DNA of 64,000 nucleotides from contig JAFLBJ010000001.1 in NCBI GenBank assembly GCA_017303415.1, forward strand, positions 620,001 to 684,000. Reading direction: 5' to 3'. This DNA is from Chitinophagales bacterium. Its GTDB lineage: Bacteria > Bacteroidota > Bacteroidia > Chitinophagales > Chitinophagaceae. Made by a program: the position numbers and the translations under genes. Below the pieces are notes generated by a model. The model did not search any database, was not told the DNA's origin, and saw only the letters and a program-made list of their open reading frames with translations. Shown here piece after piece: positions 17,324 through 26,618 of this stretch. Every line of letters starts with the position of its first letter. The first letter of the stretch is position 1.

Positions 17324-17496
17324 TCAGAAGTCGGGAGTCGGGGGTCCGAGGACGGAGGTCCGGGGTCGGGGGTTGCGAGCTCCGAGTTTTAAAGGAAAGG
17401 AAGTTCATCCGAAATAAAACTACGTACCTCCGACCCCGGACTCCCGACCTTGGACCCCGGACCCCGGTCTCCAACCCCCGACCTCCAACTCCCGGG
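17324..17496. repeat. GTCGGGAGTC-type inverted repeat region
   Basis: Directly after the S46 stop, 17324-17386 repeats short words such as GTCGGGAGTCGGGGGTCCG, and 17425-17496 carries their complements (CTCCCGACC, ACCCCGGAC, CCAACCCCCGACC). The arms can pair imperfectly over about 60 nt. It may end the S46 transcript before ppiD. Confidence 0.65.
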
Positions 17497-17524
17497 ATTT
17501 TCCACTTCTTTTCCCCAAATACCC

Positions 17525-17532
17525 TATTTTTG
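17525..17532 (+). promoter_or_regulatory. Candidate -7 box of the PpiD-like gene
   Basis: TATTTTTG fits TAnnTTTG exactly and lies 30 nt before the ATG at 17563, leaving a short AT-rich leader. Confidence 0.45.
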
Positions 17533-17562
17533 CCATCCGTTTTTATAACCCTATAATATTAT

Positions 17563-19722
17563 ATGTCAGTCATTCAAACAATCAGAGACAGGGGCGCATT
17601 GATTTCAGCAATCGTGATCGCTATTTCACTGGTAGGGTTCATCCTGATGGATGCCTTTTCCGGTCGCGGCAGCATTTTCGATGGGGAGCGATCTACCACA
17701 TTGGGAACGGTGAACGGCCTGGAGATCAAGTATGCGGATTTCGAAGCCAAGTTGAAGGCACAGGAAGCACAGCAACAACAACAGGGTTATCCCATGAATG
17801 AATCATCCCGTCAGGGTTTGGTTCAGCAGTTGTGGAACCAGGAAGTGAACCGTCTTGTAATGCAGGGCGAGTTTGAAAAGCTTGGGCTCTATGTTGGTAA
17901 GAAAGAGCTGAACGATGTACTCTTTAATGATCCCGGTGAACAGGTGATCCAACGCTTTACCGATCCGCAGACCGGTATGTATGATGCGGCCGCTTATCAG
18001 CAGCAAGTGATGCAATGGAAGAACAGTAAAGTGCCCGAAGACCAAAAAAGCTTTGAGCAGTTTTTGGCCGATCTGGAATACCAGCGCCTGAATGATAAAT
18101 TCAATTCACTGGTTGCCATCTCCGCGTATTACCCCAAATGGTACCTGGAGAAACAGAATGCTGAGCGCAGCCTGCTTTCCAATGTATCGTATGTGCTGGT
18201 TCCTTATGTGACCGTTAGCGACTCTTCAGTAAAGATCAGCGATAAAGACATCAGTGATTATATCGCAAAGAATAAGGATGATTTCAAAGTAGAAGAAAGC
18301 CGCAGCATTGAGTATGTAACTTTTGATGCGGCTCCTACAGCGGGTGATAGCGCGGCGGTGTTTCAACAACTCGAACAACTCAAGCAATCTTTTGCTACCA
18401 CCACCGACAACGAAGGATTTATCAACGCCAACTATTCGGAGCTGGGATATTATAAAAGCAAAATGGCCAAGTCGGGTATTCAGGCGGGCCCTTATATTGA
18501 CTCTGTGGTTAAAGTAGGTGCCGGTAATGTATATGGTCCTTTTGTGTTTGGTAATAATTATCAACTCGCAAAAGTTATCAGTCAGGCTGTTTGGCCCGAC
18601 ACAGTGAATGTGCGTCATATCCTGGTTTCTACCATGGAGAATGGTCAGCAGATCCGCGATGACAGCAGCGCGAAGAAACTGGCCGATAGCATCCTTGGTC
18701 TGGTACGCAGAGGATCTAATTTTGATTCACTGGTGGCAATGTACTCCAGCGACCAGGGCAGCAAGGCCAAGGGCGGTAAATATGAGAATGTGACCCCCGG
18801 GGGTATGGTGCCGGCCTTCAATGAATATATTTTTACCCATGGACCCAAATCCACAGATGTGGTGAAGACCGAGTTTGGATACCATGTGATCGAGGTGTTG
18901 AGCCAGAAAGGATCTTCGCCGGTATATGAAGTAGCTTATTTGACAAAGCCCATTGTGGCCAGTCGCGAAACAGATGCCTCTGCCAACAATGCGGCCAATA
19001 AATTTGCCGGCGACAGCCGCGACCCCAAAGCCTTTACGGCTAATTGGGAGAAAGAATTAAAAGCAAAGGGAATACAGAAGGTGCCTGTAACGCTCGGGCC
19101 CCAGGATTATAATATCATGGGACTTGGCGTATCGCGCCAGTTTGTACGCGATGTGTACGAAGCGGACCAGGGCGATGTATTGCCTCCCACCATGATCGGC
19201 GATAAATATGTAGTAGCCGTGGTAACCGCAGTAACCAAAGAAGGAACCATGTCGGTTGACCAGGCGCGTGTGCGGGTAGAGCCTTTGTTGCGCAACGAGA
19301 AGAAAGCCCAGCAGATCATTCAGAAGATCGGCAGCTACACCACCCTGGAAGAAGCTTCTACCAAGGCAGGGTTCCCGATAGCAACCGCGGACAGCCTGCG
19401 GTTCTCCGGTGGCAGCAGCCAAATGAGTTATGAGACCAAGTTCCTGGGTGTGTCATTTAACCCGGCCAATAATGGCAAGGTGGTGACCAAACCCATTGAC
19501 GGATCACAAGGGGTATATGTGGTACGCGTGAATTCGCAGACCGCTACCTCGGTGGCATCCGCGAATATTGAAGATGAGCGCCGGTTTCTGCGTCAGCAGG
19601 CCATGCAGCGCATCATGGGCGGATATGGTAATTTCGGGTTTGGCATGCAAGGCGCCACACCGGCGTCCACGCTGCGTAATCTCGCGAAGATCAAGGACAA
19701 CCGCCGGAAATTCAACTACTAA
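17563..19722 (+). CDS. ppiD: PpiD/SurA-type peptidylprolyl isomerase chaperone
   Basis: 719 residues: a single N-terminal membrane anchor (about 15-32, ALISAIVIAISLVGFILM), a SurA_N-like chaperone region, a parvulin domain near 348-445 (RHILVS, MYSSDQGSKAKGG, FGYHVIEV), then a C-terminal half with more chaperone/rotamase-like sequence. It would face the periplasm and help fold envelope and outer-membrane proteins. Its size and layout match Bacteroidota PpiD-like proteins. A strong terminator follows. Confidence 0.88.
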   Translation: MSVIQTIRDRGALISAIVIAISLVGFILMDAFSGRGSIFDGERSTTLGTVNGLEIKYADFEAKLKAQEAQQQQQGYPMNESSRQGLVQQLWNQEVNRLVMQGEFEKLGLYVGKKELNDVLFNDPGEQVIQRFTDPQTGMYDAAAYQQQVMQWKNSKVPEDQKSFEQFLADLEYQRLNDKFNSLVAISAYYPKWYLEKQNAERSLLSNVSYVLVPYVTVSDSSVKISDKDISDYIAKNKDDFKVEESRSIEYVTFDAAPTAGDSAAVFQQLEQLKQSFATTTDNEGFINANYSELGYYKSKMAKSGIQAGPYIDSVVKVGAGNVYGPFVFGNNYQLAKVISQAVWPDTVNVRHILVSTMENGQQIRDDSSAKKLADSILGLVRRGSNFDSLVAMYSSDQGSKAKGGKYENVTPGGMVPAFNEYIFTHGPKSTDVVKTEFGYHVIEVLSQKGSSPVYEVAYLTKPIVASRETDASANNAANKFAGDSRDPKAFTANWEKELKAKGIQKVPVTLGPQDYNIMGLGVSRQFVRDVYEADQGDVLPPTMIGDKYVVAVVTAVTKEGTMSVDQARVRVEPLLRNEKKAQQIIQKIGSYTTLEEASTKAGFPIATADSLRFSGGSSQMSYETKFLGVSFNPANNGKVVTKPIDGSQGVYVVRVNSQTATSVASANIEDERRFLRQQAMQRIMGGYGNFGFGMQGATPASTLRNLAKIKDNRRKFNY

Positions 19723-19744
19723 AACACAGCCATTGATACGTCGG

Positions 19745-19776
19745 CAGCCACCTCAAACAATGGGGTGGCTGTTTTG
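19745..19776 (+). terminator. Terminator after ppiD
   Basis: CAGCCACC and GGTGGCTG pair exactly around TCAAACAATGG, followed by TTTTG. Confidence 0.85.
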
Positions 19777-19796
19777 TTATACCTTTATACCCGATT

Positions 19797-20306
19797 ATGG
19801 CCGAAGAACTCATTAATAAAGTAGCGGAGAGTGGTCTGGTGACCCTGGACCTGGAAACCTATTATCCCAAGGGCGAGACCATGGTGTTTGACCTGAAGGA
19901 TTTTCTTTTCATGGAACTGATCCTGAAAGAAAAGGATTTCCGCGAAAAGCTCAAGTCCCATGATTGGGAACAGTACCGCGATAAGTTTGTGGCCATTGTA
20001 TGTTCGGCAGACGCCATCATTCCCGTGTGGGCGTATATGCTGGTAGCAGCGCAGTTGCAGCCTGTGGCCAGAGAAGTGGTATTGGGTGATGAAAAAGAAC
20101 TCCACAAAAAAATATTCCTCGATCGCATAGCCGCCATCAACGCCGATGATTATTTGGATAAGCGCGTGGTGGTAAAAGGCTGTGGCGAACTTCCCATTGG
20201 TGAATTTGCCTACCTCGAGATCACCAAAAAACTCCGTCCGGTTGCCAGGAGTATTATGTATGGTGAGCCTTGTAGTACGGTGCCGGTGTATAAGAAGAAG
20301 GGGTGA
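19797..20306 (+). CDS. DUF2480 family protein
   Basis: 169 residues matching the Bacteroidota-specific DUF2480 family: LVTLDLETYYPKG near the N-terminus, a central DFLFMELILKEKDFR, and the C-terminal VVVKGCGELPIGEFAYLEI block. No signal peptide, so probably cytosolic. The function is unknown. TACCTTTA lies nine bases before the ATG, suggesting a nearly leaderless transcript. No clear operon partner: the next gene is 384 bp away and starts the AT-richer toxin locus. Confidence 0.82.
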   Translation: MAEELINKVAESGLVTLDLETYYPKGETMVFDLKDFLFMELILKEKDFREKLKSHDWEQYRDKFVAIVCSADAIIPVWAYMLVAAQLQPVAREVVLGDEKELHKKIFLDRIAAINADDYLDKRVVVKGCGELPIGEFAYLEITKKLRPVARSIMYGEPCSTVPVYKKKG

Positions 20307-20690
20307 TGATGTGATTTACTACAGAGGCGCAGAGACACAGAGAAAATACAGCTCCATCCCGAATTACCAACTCGCCGATCTTATTTATCTCTTCAATTAT
20401 TCGTCGCGTAGCGACGACAGGTCGGTAGCCCCCGAAGAATTGAAATGTTCGTGATCGTTCCGTAGGAACGAAGGGTGAAGAATATATTCGAAAAAAGGCA
20501 CCATAATTAATTTTCATTATGATATTCTAAGTAAAATCTCTTAGGCATGAAAAGTTTCATTTATCTGTATCATGTTTAGAATTTCCGAAATTGATTTCTC
20601 GCATATGATTTTAGTGTTATCTCTAAAAATAATTTGGTGAATTGAATGTAAATGCCGGAACTTAGGTAGACCATTTACCAAACGCTGCGC
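20307..20690. other. Gene-free interval with two 17-bp palindromes
   Basis: The left half carries an ACAGAGGCGCAGAGACACAGAG repeat fragment and two palindromes of the same design, TCGTCGC-GTA-GCGACGA (20401-20417) and TCGTTCC-GTA-GGAACGA (20455-20471), 37 bp apart. The right half (20490-20690) is AT-rich and marks the change in composition into the Rhs locus. No convincing gene is seen. Confidence 0.6.
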
Positions 20691-22154
20691 ATGAACCTTA
20701 TCCAAAAACTCCTTCTCTTCACAGTGATGTTTTCCTACACATCACTCTATTCTCAGGATAGTTCATTACAACAAGACCTGCTTTCACTTCCCACAAAATA
20801 TTTTAATAAGCTTCAGGATAAATACGAATCATTAGGCGAATCGCTTGACAAGCGCGCTGCTAAAATGCTTAATAAGGCTCGTAAATCCGAAGAGCGCTTA
20901 TTCAAACAACTTTGGAAAAAGGATTCAGCAAAAGCGAAGGAGTTGTTTGGCGATGTGCGCACGCGTTATGCGCAACTTCAATCACAGGCCAAAGACCGCG
21001 CGGCAAAGCTTACTGTATTTTCCAAATTGTATAGTGGTCGCATAGACTCCCTCACTACATCCCTTAAGTTTTTGGAAGGAACCGATCTGGTCCCCGCTTC
21101 CATTCGCGAGAAATTGCCCAAGGGCATGGAAGGGTTATCGGCATTGCAAGGAAAACTCGACCAGGCCGAGATCATTCGAAAAGCCTTGCAGGAAAGAAGA
21201 AAGGAGCTTGCCGCGGCGCTGGCCAATTCAGGTCTTGGAAAATATGTGAAGGATTTCAATAAGCAGGTGTATTATTATCAGCAGCAGGTGAATGAGTATA
21301 AGGATTTACTTAAGGACCCCACAAAACTAGAGGCAAAGCTTATTACAGTATTATCCAAAATTCCCCAATTCAAAGAGTTTTTAACGAGAAATTCTCAGGT
21401 TGGTCGGCTTTTTCAAACCTCGACAAATGCTAATAATACTTCTAGCGCTCCAATAGTAGGACTTCAGTCTAGATCATCAACACTTCAAAGCCTTCAATCA
21501 AGGTTTGGTAGTTCTTCGCAAATGCAACAGGTAGTTCAACAAAATATCCAGTCAGCACAAGGACGCCTTAGTCAGATCAAAGAAAAGGTTAATCATTTTT
21601 TACCACAGGGAGGAAGTGGGGAGGAAGAATTACCAGAATTCAAACCCAACACCCAACGAACGAAGAGTTTTTGGAAACGGCTGGAGTGGGGCACAAACAT
21701 TCAGAATGTAAGAGGTAATGGGTTGTTACCCTCTACGAGTGATTTGGGTATTTCACTTGGATATAAATTAAATGACAATAGTATTGTTGGCATAGGAGGA
21801 TCTTATCGTTTGGGTTTGAGTAATCAACTCAGGCGCTTGAAGATAAGCCATCAAGGTGCAGGGATTCGCACCTTTTTAGATTATAAAGTTAAGGGTAGCT
21901 TTTTTGCAAGTGGTGGATATGAGATAAATTTCTTTCCAACGCTCCGAGGAGTAAGGGTGGAGCCAGCATCGGGAGGTGCCGGAATCAATCTGAATGGAAG
22001 AAGTCAAAGCGGACTAATTGGCATTCAAAAGGTAGTGTCATTGAATTCAAATTTATTCAAGAAGATGAAGGCCCAAGTATTGTGGGATTTTCTGAGTTAC
22101 CGACAAGTTCCCAGAACGCAACCTGTTTTATTCAGGATCAATTATAATTTTTAG
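20691..22154 (+). CDS. Secreted coiled-coil/outer-membrane beta-barrel protein of the Rhs locus
   Basis: 487 residues. A signal peptide (1-21) is followed by a charged, alpha-helical region (about 25-300) rich in K/E/Q heptads that should form coiled coils, then a C-terminal part from about 320 with alternating strands (WGTNIQNVRG, GISLGYKL, GIGGSYRLGL, ASGGYEINF) ending in phenylalanine, as in outer-membrane barrels. It is the first gene of a same-strand series (27-bp gap to the next). I infer a role in anchoring or exporting the large YD-repeat proteins downstream. I do not recognise a named family. Confidence 0.6.
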   Translation: MNLIQKLLLFTVMFSYTSLYSQDSSLQQDLLSLPTKYFNKLQDKYESLGESLDKRAAKMLNKARKSEERLFKQLWKKDSAKAKELFGDVRTRYAQLQSQAKDRAAKLTVFSKLYSGRIDSLTTSLKFLEGTDLVPASIREKLPKGMEGLSALQGKLDQAEIIRKALQERRKELAAALANSGLGKYVKDFNKQVYYYQQQVNEYKDLLKDPTKLEAKLITVLSKIPQFKEFLTRNSQVGRLFQTSTNANNTSSAPIVGLQSRSSTLQSLQSRFGSSSQMQQVVQQNIQSAQGRLSQIKEKVNHFLPQGGSGEEELPEFKPNTQRTKSFWKRLEWGTNIQNVRGNGLLPSTSDLGISLGYKLNDNSIVGIGGSYRLGLSNQLRRLKISHQGAGIRTFLDYKVKGSFFASGGYEINFFPTLRGVRVEPASGGAGINLNGRSQSGLIGIQKVVSLNSNLFKKMKAQVLWDFLSYRQVPRTQPVLFRINYNF

Positions 22155-22181
22155 CATTACTAACTATCGAAACCAGATCGT

Positions 22182-25100
22182 ATGAGAAGGAGTATTTTTT
22201 TACCTATCCTAATTGCGCTATTCATTCATGCTGAAGCCCAAGTTAATACTGTAACGGGGTCCGCCGAGCAGGGCTTTCCGTTGATTAATTATACAGACAC
22301 AAAAAGCGGGATGACCCTGCAAGTTGGACTCTTTTATTCAAGTGGAAATGGATTGCTGGTAAATGAAATTGCTTCAAATATTGGAACCGGATGGAGTTTG
22401 GATGCAGGTGGGGTAATTATGCGTGTTCAAAATGGGGAACCAGATGATCAACAGGCTTTTTTTTCGGGAGATCTGGCTTCGGATGATCAAAATGTGCCTG
22501 GTGTGAAGAATGTTGGGAAAAGTTATCCGGATGGGTATTTATACAACCCAAATACGGCCTTGGGGTGTAACCAAGGTAAAAACTATTACCCTGTATTCAA
22601 GGAAAATAAAGTATATAAGGAAAGAAATATTGTGGCAGGAGATACGGAACAGGATAAGTTTATCTTTCGTATGAATGGAAGAGCCGGGGCTTTCGTTTTA
22701 GGAAAAAATAGCACCGCTGCAACATTGGGTGATTCGAGGATGAAAATAACTTTTTCAACTCAGGATTTAACGTCACAAGGAATTAGAACTCGAATTAACC
22801 AGTTCACTATTGTTACGGAGGATGGCTTGAAGTATGTTTTTAGTGACCTTGGCCTCACGCGAATATGCCGGTATAAGCTGGCTCAATTTGATAAAAACGG
22901 AAGTTTTGTAGTTAAAAGCGGCAACGGTGATGATGCAGATTATGCTGTGAACAGATTTTACGGCTTTCCGCTGGATCTTGATGAGCGCCCATTCGTAGTT
23001 AATTCGTGGTATCTTACCGCAATCGAGAATACAAATAACGGGCAGAAAATATATTTTAATTACCAAAATATAACCTCTGATGTATTAGCTGGAAAAATAA
23101 TAAGTCATCAACGAAATCTTAATTATCTATCTAAGGGAAGCCAACGTAAGAAGAACAAGCAAGGTGAAATGTGGTTTAAATATCTTTCAAACCCCACAAA
23201 TGCTGACCAATTTTCTTGGGATTTAAATTCTTTAAGTAGGCTTAAACCAGCTACTACAAGTTTGGTTTATAGCCATTCCATCACAACTTCAAAAAGGATT
23301 ACTTCAATTATTTTGCCCAACCAGGGGCTGATCAGTTTTATTTATCAACCAAAGGAGAGAGAAGATCTTTCTGGTGAACATGCTCTAGGGCGAGTTGAGT
23401 ATATAATAAGCAACAAATTGATTCGGGCCTATGAATTGACACACGGGTATTTTTATAAGAATTCTGTAATGCCGTATTATTCAAACTTTACAGGATTCCA
23501 AAAGAAATTTGCAAGACTATGCCTCTTGAGTCTGCGAAAATTGGGAAATGGAGATGATAACGCAACTGAGCCGCCCTATTTATTTGAGTATTACACGGGG
23601 TATGCGGGCAGGCCCGGTAACTCAAATGGTGATGATATAGTGCCTGCAAGAAATTATTTAAGCCAGGATCACTGGGGATACTATAATGGGTTTAATAGTG
23701 AAATGCCATTGACAGAGGACCATGATAAGTTCAATGATGAACGTACTATGTATTTTAAAGCGGTTCTGCCTAAATTCAAAATCCCTAAATCCGGATATGC
23801 GAAAAATGGGTTACTTAAGAAGGTGTTTTATCCAACAGGCGGGTATCTTGAATACAAGTATGTTCAGAATGTTCCGCCTCAGAATCTGTTTCCGGCTGGC
23901 TATCCTCAGTTGAGTGGAGGCGTCTCTGTTTCAGAGACCGTTTTGTTTGACGGATACGATGTGGCTAAAAACATCATTACGACCTATAGTTATAAGCTAA
24001 GTAATGGGTTGTCCTCGAGATGGGGGGAGGAAAAGCCATATTATTACAGTTATGATATCAATAAGTTTGACCTTAAGTTTTCCCGTATTGCGTATAATAA
24101 ACCCGGGCTTCAGTATCCGGAAATGGCCGTATCCACTGAATTAGGAAAGATTCTTGGAAAGGCGTTGATTACTTCTGCAATTGCTGCGACAGTACAGATA
24201 GGCATTCAGGCCATTTTAGAGCAGGTTTGGAGCGCGGCCATTCCCTATGTAAATATGATAATTTTTGCCTACAGTATCGTTAAATTATTAATTGAGTTTT
24301 TAACACCCCTTGACGCACATCGGTTTATTCTAAGCAATGTGAATAACGCTTTACAAAACCCGCTTCCAGTTATGCATTCTATGGTGGAGGTGAAGAATAA
24401 TTCCCCAAATGGCAATAATGGGAGGACGGTATATCAGTTCACAGACCTTGCAGATTTTCCAGCTATTGTGCCGAAAATGGAATGGCCCTTTGTCCAATCT
24501 CAGAGGGTGGTGGCTTGGGCATACGGCCTTCCTAAAAAGGTGACTGTTTATGATAAGGACAATGATCTAATTGCGGAGAATATAACAAACTATAAAAATA
24601 TTCAGGCGCCATTGGCAAATAGTAATTATTTGAATTGTAACTGTGCTACAATTTTAAGACAATCGCAAAAAGGCAATAAATGGGAGGACTATCAATATAC
24701 CTCCTTTGCCCAAAGCACCTATTCGTGGATGACTCCCCGGAGATACTATGGATTTACAGGACGTGCGGACTTGGTTTCAACAATTGAAAAATCTTATACA
24801 ACTAATGGGAATCTATATTTTTCAAGTTCCACAGTAACTACAATTGACCCAATGACACTATTGCAGAAAGGAAAAATCATACAAAAAGATGCCCAATCGG
24901 TTATCATTAGTTTATCATATTATCCAACAGACTATACCTCCACAACAGGCGCTATTGGGAAGTTAAAAGAGAATAATGCAATTCATATTCCGATTAGTAC
25001 AGAGACTTGGAAAATTCAATTGGTGAGCGGCCCCCCCTCAACATATACAATGGAACTTTTGGATGCCACAGTAACCGAGTTTCAGCTTTATACTTTTGGC

Positions 25101-25889
25101 ACATCGCCCAATACACGCCAGGAGGTTAAACCCTTTAGAACGTACAGGCTAAAGTCAAAAGCCCCGGTTGCATTGGCCACAGTGGGAATGCATAACCCCA
25201 ACAGCTTACTGAGGGTTCCTTCGTTATATAAGCAGATTTCAGAGATGACCTATGACACAGAGGGTAATCTTATTCAGACGGTTTCTGATGACAATATCAT
25301 GAGTTATATCAACGATTATTCATCACGAAACGTTGTTGCAACCGTTGTTAATGCGGCTCACGCGGATATTGCTTATGCTGGATTTGAGTCTAACGGAAGC
25401 GGTAATTGGACATACAATCCGGCTTTTATAAAGACAACTTTTAGTTTAACCGGCTTGAAGTCTTTCCAATTGGGATATGATCCTTCGGTTGGATCAACTT
25501 CAACGATAGCACGAACCACTCTGCCAGGAAAGTCTTATACCTTGACATATTGGCTTCGATATACAGGAACAGAATCTGTCTTGGTAAATGGGCAGACGGG
25601 CGAACTTGTTTATACAGGACCAGACGGTTGGAGACTATATCAGCATCAGTTCTCCGAGACAGCGTCGGTAAGTATTACTGGCACTGGTTTAATTGATGAA
25701 TTGCGATTATATCCAACTGGTGCTTTAATGAGTACCGCCTCCTACAAAGAGGGAATTGGTATAATTACTGAATGTGACGCAAATAACCGGTTCATTTCTT
25801 ATGAGTATGACGCATTAGGACGATTGAAGACCATCCGTGATCAGAACCGGAATATTATAAAAACTTATGAGTATAACTATAAAAAATAG
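22182..25889 (+). CDS. Large secreted YD/Rhs-repeat-related protein
   Basis: 1235 residues with a signal peptide (1-19, MRRSIFLPILIALFIHAEA). The N-terminal part (GFPLINYTDTKSG, GTGWSLDAGG) resembles starts of YD-repeat/SpvB-like proteins of Bacteroidota, and the C-terminus ends in typical YD sequence (YEYDALGRLKTIRDQNRN). A strongly hydrophobic stretch at about 655-707 (GKALITSAIAATVQIG.. and MIIFAYSIVKLLIEFL) is unusual for this class and could insert in a membrane. It lacks a recognisable Rhs core and toxin tip. The 3-bp gap to the next gene indicates co-translation. It may form part of the shell or delivery apparatus for the 2427-aa Rhs protein. Confidence 0.65.
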   Translation: MRRSIFLPILIALFIHAEAQVNTVTGSAEQGFPLINYTDTKSGMTLQVGLFYSSGNGLLVNEIASNIGTGWSLDAGGVIMRVQNGEPDDQQAFFSGDLASDDQNVPGVKNVGKSYPDGYLYNPNTALGCNQGKNYYPVFKENKVYKERNIVAGDTEQDKFIFRMNGRAGAFVLGKNSTAATLGDSRMKITFSTQDLTSQGIRTRINQFTIVTEDGLKYVFSDLGLTRICRYKLAQFDKNGSFVVKSGNGDDADYAVNRFYGFPLDLDERPFVVNSWYLTAIENTNNGQKIYFNYQNITSDVLAGKIISHQRNLNYLSKGSQRKKNKQGEMWFKYLSNPTNADQFSWDLNSLSRLKPATTSLVYSHSITTSKRITSIILPNQGLISFIYQPKEREDLSGEHALGRVEYIISNKLIRAYELTHGYFYKNSVMPYYSNFTGFQKKFARLCLLSLRKLGNGDDNATEPPYLFEYYTGYAGRPGNSNGDDIVPARNYLSQDHWGYYNGFNSEMPLTEDHDKFNDERTMYFKAVLPKFKIPKSGYAKNGLLKKVFYPTGGYLEYKYVQNVPPQNLFPAGYPQLSGGVSVSETVLFDGYDVAKNIITTYSYKLSNGLSSRWGEEKPYYYSYDINKFDLKFSRIAYNKPGLQYPEMAVSTELGKILGKALITSAIAATVQIGIQAILEQVWSAAIPYVNMIIFAYSIVKLLIEFLTPLDAHRFILSNVNNALQNPLPVMHSMVEVKNNSPNGNNGRTVYQFTDLADFPAIVPKMEWPFVQSQRVVAWAYGLPKKVTVYDKDNDLIAENITNYKNIQAPLANSNYLNCNCATILRQSQKGNKWEDYQYTSFAQSTYSWMTPRRYYGFTGRADLVSTIEKSYTTNGNLYFSSSTVTTIDPMTLLQKGKIIQKDAQSVIISLSYYPTDYTSTTGAIGKLKENNAIHIPISTETWKIQLVSGPPSTYTMELLDATVTEFQLYTFGTSPNTRQEVKPFRTYRLKSKAPVALATVGMHNPNSLLRVPSLYKQISEMTYDTEGNLIQTVSDDNIMSYINDYSSRNVVATVVNAAHADIAYAGFESNGSGNWTYNPAFIKTTFSLTGLKSFQLGYDPSVGSTSTIARTTLPGKSYTLTYWLRYTGTESVLVNGQTGELVYTGPDGWRLYQHQFSETASVSITGTGLIDELRLYPTGALMSTASYKEGIGIITECDANNRFISYEYDALGRLKTIRDQNRNIIKTYEYNYKK

Positions 25890-25892
25890 TGT

Positions 25893-26561
25893 ATGGCTAA
25901 ATTATTGAATGGGTATCTCCGGATTTGTAATATTCGTACTTTCTTATTTTGCCTTTTTTTTTCATCAATGATAGGCCTTGATGCTGAAGGACAGGTTACC
26001 GGACCGCAATGTGTGCGCCAGGGAACTATATACCAGTATAATATTTCTACTAACTCCGGAAGTCAGATAGAGGTTTGTGTTTCTGGGGGTGAAATTGTGG
26101 GAAGTGACAGTATTTGCCGAACACAAGCTACAGTTTCTGATCTTCAAATTATATGGAGCTCATCGGTTACAAATGGAACAATTCAGGTCAAGTCTGGCTC
26201 TTCGGTACTCCACTCATTTTCAGTGGCGATTACAGATCAAATATTTCCCGGAGTTATTGACTCTATGGTAACAGAACAAGAGATCATAAACGACAGCATT
26301 CCATCCCCAATAGGATGTAGTTTAGCTAGATTGGGCAACTGCAATGCCTCTTTTGCCTACCAATGGCAGCAATCGGAGGACAACCTTATATGGACCGATA
26401 TTTCAGGCGCCACCAATCAAAGCCTTGGGTTTCAATCCGCCCCAACACACACAACCTTCTATCGGCGAAAAGTACGGGAGATGAATTCAGGGGAGACCAG
26501 TTTTTCCCCAGTGGCAATTGTGCGCGTTACGATCGTGGTGGATGATGAAGATAATAAGTAG
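25893..26561 (+). CDS. Secreted Ig-like YQWQ-module protein, paralogue of the Rhs N-terminus
   Basis: 222 residues with a signal peptide of about 33 residues. Its body parallels the first 190 residues of the next protein: GPQCVRQG../GPGCVSPG.., VSGGEIVG/VVGGTIVG, FAYQWQQSEDNLIWTDISGAT/YQYQWQKSIDDINWTVLSGST, and TTFYRRKV/TTYYRRKV. It therefore looks like a duplicated, free-standing Ig-like adhesive segment. Extracytoplasmic. Lies 3 bp after the YD protein and 57 bp before the Rhs gene in one operon. Its role is inferred only from paralogy. Confidence 0.65.
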   Translation: MAKLLNGYLRICNIRTFLFCLFFSSMIGLDAEGQVTGPQCVRQGTIYQYNISTNSGSQIEVCVSGGEIVGSDSICRTQATVSDLQIIWSSSVTNGTIQVKSGSSVLHSFSVAITDQIFPGVIDSMVTEQEIINDSIPSPIGCSLARLGNCNASFAYQWQQSEDNLIWTDISGATNQSLGFQSAPTHTTFYRRKVREMNSGETSFSPVAIVRVTIVVDDEDNK

Positions 26562-26618
26562 TTTATTTATTGAATTAATGCAAAACCATTAACCATATCA
26601 TTTCCTTAAATCAGTTTT

